DNA of 8,450 nt from Candidatus Woesearchaeota archaeon (GCA_003695045.1 RFJB01000131.1:1-8450), one strand, 5' to 3'; numbered from the stretch's first letter, positions 1 through 5,572 are shown. The notes: generated by a model from the sequence alone, not told the origin. Program-made: numbers and translations.

Positions 1-457
1 CACCCAGCTGCTTCAACTGTTCGTAAGCGGCAGGCCTCCACACGTCAAGCTGAACCATCGCAACCTTGAAGCCGCGCTTCTGAAAGAACTTTGCAAGCTT
101 TCCTGCGGTGGTCGTCTTGCCGTTTCCAAAGAGGCCGACAAGCATTACCTTAAAGGGCTTTTTTCCTGCCGCGTCAATCTTGGCGCCTTCTCCGCCAAGA
201 AACTCAACGAGAGAATCGTAAACAATCTTTATGAGATGCTCCTTCCTGGAAAGCCCCTTTGGAAGGTCCTCGTTCAGGGCTCTCTCCTTTATCTTTTTGG
301 ACAGGTCAAAGACCAGTCGGACATTCACATCGCTCTGGAGCAGAGCCCTCTGTATGTCCTTTACCAGCTCGTTGACAAGTTTCTCGTCAACAAACATGGA
401 TTTGGCTATCTTGGAGAGGGTGTTCTTCAGCGAATCGCCAAGCTTGTCAAGCACCAT
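1..457 (-). CDS. srp54: Signal recognition particle GTPase SRP54, N-terminal part (runs off left edge)
   Basis: The visible 152 residues are the four-helix N domain (about 1-88) and the start of the GTPase G domain. SRP54 binds signal peptides of nascent chains and 7S RNA, and hands ribosomes to the receptor FtsY at the membrane. Seen directly: the N-domain signature ALLQSDVNVRLV (39-50), the P-loop GLFGNGKTTTAGKLA (108-122) and the segment DVWRPAAYEQL (138-148), which matches the DTYRPAAYEQL region of the family. The P-loop has FGN where QGS is usual, but the GxxGxGKT pattern is intact. The ATG at 457 gives the expected family N-terminus, and a TATA box lies about 27 bases before it, so the mRNA is probably leaderless. 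The rest of the G domain and the M domain lie outside the window. FtsY is the main alternative, but it normally has a longer acidic N-terminus. Confidence 0.95.
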   Translation of the reverse strand, partial: MVLDKLGDSLKNTLSKIAKSMFVDEKLVNELVKDIQRALLQSDVNVRLVFDLSKKIKERALNEDLPKGLSRKEHLIKIVYDSLVEFLGGEGAKIDAAGKKPFKVMLVGLFGNGKTTTAGKLAKFFQKRGFKVAMVQLDVWRPAAYEQLKQLG

Positions 458-480
458 AACCGAGAGCAAGCAAGGAGGGA

Positions 481-488
481 TTTATAAA
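481..488 (-). promoter_or_regulatory. TATA box of srp54
   Basis: On the minus strand TTTATAAA sits in the context AAACTTTATAAATCC, centred about 27 bases before the srp54 ATG. Archaeal transcription starts about 25 bases downstream of the box centre, so the RNA should begin at or within a few bases of the ATG. No ribosome-binding site lies between box and ATG, consistent with a leaderless transcript. Confidence 0.65.
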
Positions 489-539
489 GTTTGGCGTTCC
501 AAAAAGGGATTCCTGCTTCCTTAGCTCTTTTGCCTCGCC

Positions 540-563
540 AAGCCCTTATGCAGAAACGGGCTT
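540..563. terminator. Possible hairpin at the end of the redox operon
   Basis: AAGCCC (540-545) and GGGCTT (558-563) form a 6-bp stem with a 12-base loop, starting at the stop codon of the coiled-coil gene. Downstream on the minus strand, a run of five T (505-501) lies just before the srp54 promoter. Archaeal termination depends mostly on T-tracts, so the hairpin may be incidental. No other feature is visible in 458-562 apart from the srp54 promoter. Confidence 0.25.
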
Positions 564-1045
564 TATGATGCTCTTGTACGCCTTCTCCTGGTGGTTGTGT
601 GCCTGACTGTGGGCTGCTGCTTCACGGCTGCCTGCTGCGCCGCCTGCATCTGCTGAATCCGCTTCTGCTCCGCAAGAAGGGCCTGCTGTTGCTGGATTCT
701 CCTGAGTTCCTCCAACTGCGCTGCTCTCTGCCTCTCCTGTGCAGCGGACAAAAGACGCTGCTGTTCTTCCTGCTTTTGAATTATCAGAAGAGCAAGCTCT
801 GCCTCCTTTTTCCGCTCTTCGTTTTGAAGTGTGGAGAGCTTCGCGAGAAGTTGCTCGCGTATGGAAACAAGGGCTTTTTTCTTCTTAAGAAGTTCTTTTC
901 TCTTTGCGTCATACTCTGAAAAGCGCGAGTTGAGAACCGCTTCCTGCCTGGAGAAATAGGCATCTTCAAATCTGGCAAAAGCAATGTAGGATATCAGCAC
1001 GCTTATAATCAGAAGGACAAGGACTGCCTTTGTTGCTTTACCCAT
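563..1045 (-). CDS. Membrane-anchored coiled-coil protein, last gene of redox operon
   Basis: The product is 160 residues and I do not recognise a family. One hydrophobic helix (about 7-24) follows a short basic N-terminus. Then comes a long charged stretch rich in Gln, Glu, Lys, Ala and Leu (about 25-140) with strong coiled-coil character, and a basic tail ending RRRRTRAS. The N-terminus is probably cytoplasmic and the coiled coil outside, although the very basic tail could argue for the reverse. The ATG at 1045 was chosen because GAGGT at 1058-1054 lies 8 bases upstream; a TTG five codons earlier is less likely. It overlaps the end of the di-heme membrane gene by 8 bases, so the two are probably co-translated. 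That neighbour also ends in a predicted coiled coil, so physical pairing is plausible. Function is unknown. Confidence 0.75.
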   Translation of the reverse strand: MGKATKAVLVLLIISVLISYIAFARFEDAYFSRQEAVLNSRFSEYDAKRKELLKKKKALVSIREQLLAKLSTLQNEERKKEAELALLIIQKQEEQQRLLSAAQERQRAAQLEELRRIQQQQALLAEQKRIQQMQAAQQAAVKQQPTVRHTTTRRRRTRAS

Positions 1046-1934
1046 TCTTGACAACCTCAATTTGCGATGACAATTTGCTGAGAGAATCGTTCATAAGCGA
1101 AATTGCCGCTGTCAGGTTCTGGTTGTTCTGAGCCAGCACCGCAATGTGCGACTGGATTCGTGAGAGCTCATTCGGATAGTTTGCCACAGCCAGAGAGAGG
1201 GAAGCCGCCCTGTCTTCCCTGTTGTGAAAGGAGAGATACCCGAAAACAGCGCCAAATAGAAGAAGAACAAAAAAGATTGCCGCCAAAGCAACCTCCTGCT
1301 GGTCATTAAGCAGTTTAAGAGATTTCACAAACCTTGTAAGCAGTAACGCTGTGGCAAGCAGGAACATCGTCTGAAAAAGAACAGACAGCAGGGGGGAGAA
1401 AGTAGCGTGCTTTATGTCTGTGCCCAGATTAACGCTGTGAATGTAAGCAAAAACAAGAGAGACATAACTGAAGTAATGAACCATCTTCCAACGCCTGAAC
1501 CTGAGCATTTGCATGCTCTTTTTTGCCGATGAAAAACCAACAAGAAGCATGAAGTAGAAAGCCCACGCCCCAAAAGAGAGGAAAACAAGCCACTTGTCCG
1601 AGAATGAGAAACCCAGATAGTCGGAGAGGGAAATCTGCGCCCCCCATTTGTAATTATCCAGAACTGCAGCAAGAAAGTGTGTAAAAACAAGAAACACCGC
1701 AAGGATTCCCAACGGCTTGTGAAACCTGAATATTTTGAACTTTCCCTTGTTTACTGAAAGAACACGCAGCTCGCCAAGAATGACAACGAGAAAGAGAACA
1801 ACAAAAGACGCGATGCCCATTATACGTGTCTGCAGCCATATTATTCTGGTTTCCCTGACAGACCAGGAGATAATAGAGTACAGCAGGGAAACCACAATGC
1901 CGAGAAATGCAATAAACAAAGTCCGCCCCTTCAT
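1038..1934 (-). CDS. Ferric-reductase/NOX-like di-heme transmembrane protein with coiled-coil tail
   Basis: This is a 298-residue protein with seven predicted membrane helices (about 4-24, 36-58, 73-93, 112-136, 149-171, 183-204, 215-237). Helices 3 and 5 carry His72/His86 and His153/His166. The spacings of 14 and 13 match the heme-ligand pairs of NADPH oxidases and ferric reductases, as in H101/H115 and H209/H222 of gp91phox. Such proteins move electrons across the membrane through two stacked hemes. The flavin/NAD(P) domain fused to them in eukaryotes is absent here but encoded two genes upstream. Basic loops after helices 2, 4 and 6 place the N-terminus inside and the C-terminus outside. 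The tail 238-298 is a likely coiled coil, with possible glycosylation sequons NLT (273-275) and NDS (282-284). The start ATG overlaps the apbE stop (ATGA), preceded by GGGGAG. MsrQ/YedZ-type proteins are the nearest alternative family. Confidence 0.85.
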   Translation of the reverse strand: MKGRTLFIAFLGIVVSLLYSIISWSVRETRIIWLQTRIMGIASFVVLFLVVILGELRVLSVNKGKFKIFRFHKPLGILAVFLVFTHFLAAVLDNYKWGAQISLSDYLGFSFSDKWLVFLSFGAWAFYFMLLVGFSSAKKSMQMLRFRRWKMVHYFSYVSLVFAYIHSVNLGTDIKHATFSPLLSVLFQTMFLLATALLLTRFVKSLKLLNDQQEVALAAIFFVLLLFGAVFGYLSFHNREDRAASLSLAVANYPNELSRIQSHIAVLAQNNQNLTAAISLMNDSLSKLSSQIEVVKNG

Positions 1935-2821
1935 TTTCTCCCCTTCAGTTCGTACCGGCTGAAATTGTTATATCGGGATTCCTGCAAGCCGGCATTTATA
2001 ACAAGGCAGGAAACATAAGGAAGAGATGACATTAACTTCTCCGCCTTTTTTGAATCGAGAAGCATCATGCATGTGGCAACAGCATCCGCATCTTCAAGAG
2101 TTCCGGCAATTGCCGTGGCGCTTATGACGTCCTTCTTGCCCACAATATGGGAATGCGAATAGTCGGAAGAGAACTGCCTGTAATCCCCCGATGTTGCAAC
2201 AGCCCTGTTTTTAAGAAGAAGGGTTGATATTGTGCTGTTTGGGATGCGCGGGTGCTGGACATCAATGATTTCCCTGTATGAGCCGCGCGCAATGAGGTCT
2301 CCGCGGGCATCTATGAAAAAGGAATCTATGCCCATGCTGGAGATGAACATTGCAATCCTGTCTGCAATGAAGCCCTTCGCGATGCTTCCCAGGTCAATCA
2401 GGGCATCCGGATGTTCCAGAGAAACAACATTGCCCCTGATGGTTATGTCGCGAAAGGAGCATCCCACAGGCATTTCGTCAGCGCCTGATTTTCTGGAATA
2501 AAACTGCCTTCCCTTGGTAACGTCGTATGCGCCGTCGGTGGCCCGGGAGTACCAGATTGCCTTGCGGATTACCGAAATGAGTTCGGGAGAAGCATGAATC
2601 TTTCTCTTTCTGTTGAGGCGGGAGAGTTCGCTGTCGCTGTCAAAGAAATTGAAAATTTTCTGAAGCCGCATGGCCTCGTGCTCTATGCGGGGAAAGACAA
2701 CCTCCACCACTTCGGGAAGCACGTCATAAAAGATTATCTCCGTCTTTCCACCGAAGAGGTTCAAAATGAGTGTCGCCTCTGCATGCTCAACATCAAAATT
2801 CTTCGCTTCGGATTCTATCAT
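1931..2821 (-). CDS. apbE: ApbE-like FAD:protein FMN transferase
   Basis: ApbE enzymes cleave FAD and attach FMN covalently to a Thr/Ser of a target protein. The 296-residue product shows the family signatures in order: FFDSDSELSRLNR (59-71), TDGAYDVTKG (95-104), DLGSIAKGFIAD (143-154), DARGDLIARG (171-180), ATSGDYRQF (209-217), HIV (225-227) and DADAVAT (244-250), which holds the Asp and Thr expected to bind Mg. The usual His-x-x-Asp-Pro loop is replaced by HIVGKKD, a shorter variant. There is no signal peptide, so it should act in the cytoplasm, unlike many bacterial lipoprotein ApbEs. The ATG at 2821 was chosen because GAGGTG sits 6 bases before it; a GTG at 2830 would leave no room for that site. 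It overlaps the oxidoreductase gene by 29 bases and the heme-protein gene by 4. No protein in the window carries an obvious flavinylation motif. Confidence 0.88.
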   Translation of the reverse strand: MIESEAKNFDVEHAEATLILNLFGGKTEIIFYDVLPEVVEVVFPRIEHEAMRLQKIFNFFDSDSELSRLNRKRKIHASPELISVIRKAIWYSRATDGAYDVTKGRQFYSRKSGADEMPVGCSFRDITIRGNVVSLEHPDALIDLGSIAKGFIADRIAMFISSMGIDSFFIDARGDLIARGSYREIIDVQHPRIPNSTISTLLLKNRAVATSGDYRQFSSDYSHSHIVGKKDVISATAIAGTLEDADAVATCMMLLDSKKAEKLMSSLPYVSCLVINAGLQESRYNNFSRYELKGRK

Positions 2822-3452
2822 CAGACACACCTCTCTTGAGAAGCTGGCTTCTCATATCAGATATCATCGCGGAAGGGCCGCAAATGTAGAATATGGCATC
2901 ATTGGCGAAAGGGCATGTGCGAAATATCTCTTCAGCATTCACCCTCCCGCTTCCCTGCCTGGTAAAGAAAAACCTTGCTGTAAAGTTCTCGCCCTGCAAA
3001 GAAGACAATTCGTTGAAAAAGCACATTTCTTCCTTTCGTCTTGCGGAGTAAAAGAGAGCAAGATTCCCCTTCCATTCGTCTTTCAGCGCTGCGGAAATCA
3101 TGGAATACAGCGGCGTTATTCCTATCCCTCCGGCTATGAAGATTATGTTTTCGCTTTTATCCCGCGGAAGCACAAACCTCCCGTAGGGTCCCTCCACGAT
3201 CACATTCTTTCCTGTGGAGGAGAAAAGGCGCTCTGTAAATGACCTGCTTTTCTTTATGCAGAACATTATGTTGTTTCCATTCTGCGCGACGATTGAGAAC
3301 GCTCTTTTGTCCTCCTCCCTGCCGGGAAAGGAGAGCATGCAGTACTGCCCCGGAAGGAAGTTGAGCGGCTCCTCCAGGTTTACAACCACTTTCTTGGAGC
3401 CCTCTGCTTCCTTGCCAACCGACAAGACCGTGCCGGTCATTTTCCGGGCCAT
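2793..3452 (-). CDS. FAD/NAD(P)-binding oxidoreductase, ferredoxin-NADP reductase superfamily
   Basis: The 219-residue product is a complete two-domain FNR-type flavoprotein. The N-terminal FAD barrel has LPGQYCML (33-40) and RAFSIVA (50-56), equivalent to the RxYS flavin motif, followed by GPYGRFVLP (88-96). The C-terminal nucleotide domain has IAGGIGITPLYSMI (106-119), FYSARRKEEMCFFNEL (134-149) and YICGPSAM (189-196). It ends SEEF, similar to the acidic/aromatic end of family members. These enzymes pass electrons between NAD(P)H and one-electron carriers. Unlike sulfide-dehydrogenase or HydG-type relatives, it lacks a C-terminal Cys cluster. The gene begins one base after the ferredoxin stop and overlaps apbE, so these are tightly co-expressed. 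I infer that it supplies electrons to the di-heme membrane protein, directly or through the ferredoxin. Cofactor preference (NADH or NADPH) cannot be read with confidence. Confidence 0.88.
   Translation of the reverse strand: MARKMTGTVLSVGKEAEGSKKVVVNLEEPLNFLPGQYCMLSFPGREEDKRAFSIVAQNGNNIMFCIKKSRSFTERLFSSTGKNVIVEGPYGRFVLPRDKSENIIFIAGGIGITPLYSMISAALKDEWKGNLALFYSARRKEEMCFFNELSSLQGENFTARFFFTRQGSGRVNAEEIFRTCPFANDAIFYICGPSAMISDMRSQLLKRGVSDDRIRSEEF
2828..2833 (-). promoter_or_regulatory. Ribosome-binding site deciding the apbE start
   Basis: GAGGTG on the minus strand, 6 bases before the ATG at 2821, the same spacing as for the ferredoxin and secreted-protein genes. It lies inside the end of the oxidoreductase coding region and favours ATG 2821 over GTG 2830. 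Confidence 0.6.
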
Positions 3453-3453
3453 T

Positions 3454-3687
3454 TCACTCCACCTTAACGACCTTTATGCAACCGGCAGGACAGCTCGAGG
3501 CAATCTCCTTCTGCTTTTCAAACTCCTCCTCTGAAAGCTCAAGCTCAAATACCCCCGAGGAGAGTTCTTTTGCTCCTGAGAGATTTGCCTTTCCTGTGTT
3601 GTCAACCTTCCACAAGTCGGGGTCAAGCGCTTCGCACTCTCCCGCACCTATGCACTCATTCCTGTTGTAGATTATTTTGCACTTCAT
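3454..3687 (-). CDS. Small ferredoxin, probably [3Fe-4S] type
   Basis: This 77-residue electron carrier has Cys12-Ile-Gly-Ala15-Gly-Glu-Cys18 near the start and Cys66-Pro near the end. The C-x2-A-x2-C ... CP pattern is that of [3Fe-4S] ferredoxins, such as those serving actinobacterial cytochromes P450. In those, Ala replaces the Cys or Asp that would bind a fourth iron. The position of the usual next Cys is Asp22. Extra Cys3 and Cys70 (in CPAGC) are unusual, and Cys70 might allow a different cluster. The segment around 45-60 is acidic, suitable for docking. The ATG at 3687 is fixed by a GGAGGTG 6 bases upstream. The gene lies 24 bases after the secreted-protein stop and one base before the flavoprotein start. 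The neighbouring FNR is its obvious partner. Confidence 0.87.
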   Translation of the reverse strand: MKCKIIYNRNECIGAGECEALDPDLWKVDNTGKANLSGAKELSSGVFELELSEEEFEKQKEIASSCPAGCIKVVKVE

Positions 3688-3693
3688 CTTTTG

Positions 3694-3700
3694 CACCTCC
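3694..3700 (-). promoter_or_regulatory. Strong ribosome-binding site of the ferredoxin gene
   Basis: GGAGGTG on the minus strand, 6 bases before the ATG at 3687. It decides that start over a GTG three codons upstream, which would lie inside the site. Confidence 0.75.
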
Positions 3701-3711
3701 TATTTTACGTT

Positions 3712-4392
3712 TCAATGGATAAAGCCCAGCCAGGAGAGAACCCTGATGAGCAAACTTCTGTCGTCCTTTTCATCATAATAGTCGTCTATTCCGTCATTGT
3801 CCCTGTCAGTGTCTCTTGTTGTGTCGCTGTCCCTGAAATCCGGAACCCCGTCTTTATCCGCGTCTATCGCGTCAGCATCTTCCGCGAGAACCTCAACAGG
3901 CACTTCAAACGAAGATTCGTTTATGCTCATGTTTGAAGAGTTCGGCATTGTCAGGGTAAGATTGAATGAAACATTCGTGCCGGCATCCGCAGGGGAAGGG
4001 CTGCTTTCAGAGTCAAGAAGGAAAATCTCCACCTCAGTCATGATTTCCTCGAAGTCAGATGACATTTCAAGGTCTGAAATGTCTGCTACCGCATCAGGAG
4101 AGTTTTCCGCTATGACCTGCTCTTCCTGCAAAGCCGAGGTTGTTTCCGGAACAGCAGAGGGGGCATCGCTTTGCAAATCCGAATCAAAGTCGTTGCGAAG
4201 GTCCCATTCAAAACTATCATCATCTTCCTCGTGATGCCTGTCTCCATGCTCTTCATGGTCGTCCTCGTGCTTCTCGTGATGCCTGTCTTCATGTTCTTCA
4301 TGATGGTCGTCGTCCTCTGCAAGCGCCGCCGGCACAACGGACGCCAAAAAGACGGCGACAACCAACAGGGCAAAAATCTTTTTTTTCAACAT
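3712..4392 (-). CDS. Secreted His/Asp/Glu-rich protein with calcium-loop repeats, first gene of redox operon
   Basis: The 226-residue product has a clear signal peptide: MLKKK, a hydrophobic core 6-20, and probable cleavage after PAALA (25). Residues 26-60 are almost entirely His, Asp, Glu, Arg and Lys, built from a 15-residue tandem repeat (30-44 and 45-59). This looks like a divalent-metal-binding segment. A middle region (about 60-170) is acidic and Ser/Asn-rich with N-glycosylation sequons (NVS, NLT, NSS, NMS, NES; 140-160). Two thrombospondin-type-3-like calcium loops follow: DADKDGVPD (177-185) and DRDNDGIDD (196-204). The end SLLIRVLSWLGFIH (213-226) is hydrophobic/amphipathic and may touch the membrane. 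ATG 4392 is fixed by GGAGGTG 6 bases upstream. No enzyme fold or heme motif is seen. I infer an extracytoplasmic metal-binding or scaffold partner of the reductase; the exact role is unknown. Confidence 0.82.
   Translation of the reverse strand: MLKKKIFALLVVAVFLASVVPAALAEDDDHHEEHEDRHHEKHEDDHEEHGDRHHEEDDDSFEWDLRNDFDSDLQSDAPSAVPETTSALQEEQVIAENSPDAVADISDLEMSSDFEEIMTEVEIFLLDSESSPSPADAGTNVSFNLTLTMPNSSNMSINESSFEVPVEVLAEDADAIDADKDGVPDFRDSDTTRDTDRDNDGIDDYYDEKDDRSLLIRVLSWLGFIH
4228..4302 (-). repeat. 45-base tandem duplication inside the His-rich region
   Basis: The 30-base segment at 4228-4257 recurs at 4273-4302 with two mismatches, an offset of exactly 45 bases (15 codons). It encodes the repeated pattern HHEEHEDRHHEKHED then DHEEHGDRHHEEDDD. 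The unit length keeps the reading frame, so copy number could vary between strains without breaking the gene. Confidence 0.8.
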
Positions 4393-4398
4393 CTTCAA

Positions 4399-4405
4399 CA
4401 CCTCC
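4399..4405 (-). promoter_or_regulatory. Ribosome-binding site of the secreted-protein gene
   Basis: GGAGGTG on the minus strand, 6 bases before the ATG at 4392. It excludes the in-frame TTG and GTG codons that overlap it. Confidence 0.75.
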
Positions 4406-4434
4406 AAAGGCAGAAACCGGAAAGGACCAGGATG

Positions 4435-4445
4435 TATATTAAAAA
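4435..4445 (-). promoter_or_regulatory. TATA box of the redox operon
   Basis: TTTTTAATATA on the minus strand, centred near 4440. Transcription should begin near 4414, giving a leader of about 22 bases that contains the ribosome-binding site at 4405-4399. This is the only good promoter seen for the six-gene cluster. The internal gaps are 24 bases or less, so the genes are probably one transcript. Confidence 0.55.
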
Positions 4446-4446
4446 T

Positions 4447-4456
4447 CTCTGCAGAG
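4447..4456. promoter_or_regulatory. 10-base palindrome beside the operon TATA box
   Basis: CTCTGCAGAG is a perfect palindrome lying one base upstream of the minus-strand TATA box, where the BRE (TFB contact) should be. A protein bound here would block TFB/TBP assembly, so it is a candidate repressor operator. A 10-base palindrome can also arise by chance. Confidence 0.35.
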
Positions 4457-4510
4457 CATCAGAACCGTGTTATAGAGTGGCCCGCCAGAAGCCCCTGAGA
4501 AGCAGAAAAC

Positions 4511-4534
4511 AACCTTCTGAAGGTTCAGAACCTT
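4511..4534. promoter_or_regulatory. Two overlapping 15-base palindromes in the divergent promoter region
   Basis: AACCTTCTGAAGGTT (4511-4525) and AAGGTTCAGAACCTT (4520-4534) are each perfect 7+1+7 inverted repeats sharing six bases. The site is three alternating hexamers spaced by CTG and CAG. A further half-like CAGAACC occurs at 4460-4466. The block lies about 40 bases upstream of the rightward TATA box and about 65 upstream of the leftward one, between the two promoters. This arrangement suits cooperative binding of a dimeric winged-helix regulator, most simply the one encoded at 4607-5572. The remaining part of 4393-4606 shows only the two promoters. Confidence 0.5.
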
Positions 4535-4574
4535 ATTGTCCTGCAATGGGGGAAACCGGCTGAAAAACGCTAGA

Positions 4575-4583
4575 TTTATATAA
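4575..4583 (+). promoter_or_regulatory. TATA box of the membrane-bound regulator gene
   Basis: TTTATATAA is centred about 28 bases before the ATG at 4607, so transcription should begin within a few bases of the start codon. The GGCGGGG at 4595-4601 resembles a ribosome-binding site but would lie at or upstream of the predicted RNA start, so a leaderless transcript is more likely. Confidence 0.6.
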
Positions 4584-4606
4584 TTCTGAACTTTGGCGGG
4601 GAAAAA

Positions 4607-5572
4607 ATGAGAAATATTAAGCGGAAGAATAGCGCTCAACGCATTGCAAAACTGGTCTTTCTGGCATGGTTCATAACCTTTATCCTGGCAGTTCCTTCAG
4701 GAGCCGCCCGCCTTGAATTGCTGGAAATCAAGGACCGGATTCTGGATGACAGAACAATAATCGAAAGCATAAGCTTCAGCATGACAAACAACACTTTGAA
4801 ATCTGTTTCAGTAGGGCTGCCGGCAGGGGCATTCAATATTTCGGTTAATGGAAAAAGTACAGAAGCCGTCAACGGAAGCGTGGCCGTCGTGACGAACTGC
4901 GAAACCTGCGCAATACACCTGTCATACGGTCTAAAGAATGCTGTCAAGAAGGAAAGCAGCGAGTCCTACGTGTTTTCAAGAACTCTTAATTTTCCCGGAA
5001 AGGTTGAACGCATGGAATACTCGGTATTCCTTCCTCCCGGCTACATCCTTGGAAACAAGGACATGACAAGCGACCCTTCCATAGTTCCTTCCGCGAGTGA
5101 AATAAAAACAGACGGGACTTCAATCATAGTTGTGTGGAAGGAGGCAAAACCTGTTCTGCCGCAGAGGTTTTACCTGAAATATCACGGCCATGAGAGCATG
5201 GAAAGCGCCAAAAGCGAGATTATTAATGAACTGTCAGAGTGGGCGGTTCTGCTTCTTATCAGCATCTTCGCATGTCTTGGATTTCTCGCAGGATTTCTCC
5301 TCGGAACTAAAAAGAAACGGATGCCTCTTGAAGAAGCATCCCTGCTTGAGAAGTATGTTCCCGCCTCTCTGCTCAGCCCTGACGAAAAAGAGATTATTCG
5401 CGTGATAAAGGAGAGCAAAAACACAATTACGCAGAAGGAGATAACCAGACAGCTTAACTGGTCGAAGTCGAAGGTTTCCGCTCTCATGACCAACCTTGAG
5501 CACAAAAAGATAGTGCAAAGGGAGAAGATAGGAAGAAATTACAAAGTGCAACTTGTAAAAGAAGTAAGATGA
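4607..5572 (+). CDS. Membrane-anchored winged-helix regulator with extracytoplasmic sensor domain
   Basis: The 321-residue product has an N-terminal signal/anchor (hydrophobic 16-30, then SGAA). An extracytoplasmic domain of about 175 residues follows (35-210), probably beta-rich and containing Cys98-x-x-Cys101. A transmembrane helix (about 212-233) is followed by the basic stop-transfer TKKKR. The cytoplasmic C-terminus (about 256-318) is a winged helix: LSPDEKEIIRVIKES, then ITQKEITRQLNWSKSKVSALMTNLEHKKIV with a clear helix-turn-helix, and a wing ending at residue 318. This layout is known in archaeal membrane-bound one-component regulators. I infer that it senses something outside the cell (thiol redox state or metal are guesses from CxxC) and binds the palindromes just upstream. 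It diverges from the redox operon and overlaps the next gene by 4 bases (ATGA). Confidence 0.82.
   Translation: MRNIKRKNSAQRIAKLVFLAWFITFILAVPSGAARLELLEIKDRILDDRTIIESISFSMTNNTLKSVSVGLPAGAFNISVNGKSTEAVNGSVAVVTNCETCAIHLSYGLKNAVKKESSESYVFSRTLNFPGKVERMEYSVFLPPGYILGNKDMTSDPSIVPSASEIKTDGTSIIVVWKEAKPVLPQRFYLKYHGHESMESAKSEIINELSEWAVLLLISIFACLGFLAGFLLGTKKKRMPLEEASLLEKYVPASLLSPDEKEIIRVIKESKNTITQKEITRQLNWSKSKVSALMTNLEHKKIVQREKIGRNYKVQLVKEVR

Noticed and set aside
2766..3242. A 158-codon plus-strand open frame
   Set aside because: It is antisense to the oxidoreductase and the start of apbE, whose family motifs are clear. The product shows no recognisable domain.
1038..4392. A covalent-flavin attachment motif in an operon protein (for example around DIKHAT in the heme protein)
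   Set aside because: The spacing is one residue short and the Ser/Thr-Gly core is missing, so it does not match the known ApbE target pattern.
4171..4563. A plus-strand open frame encoding a very hydrophobic, membrane-like protein
   Set aside because: It lies antisense to the His/Asp/Glu-rich gene. Reverse complements of His, Asp and Glu codons give Met, Ile, Val, Phe and Leu, which explains the hydrophobicity. It has no promoter or ribosome-binding site.
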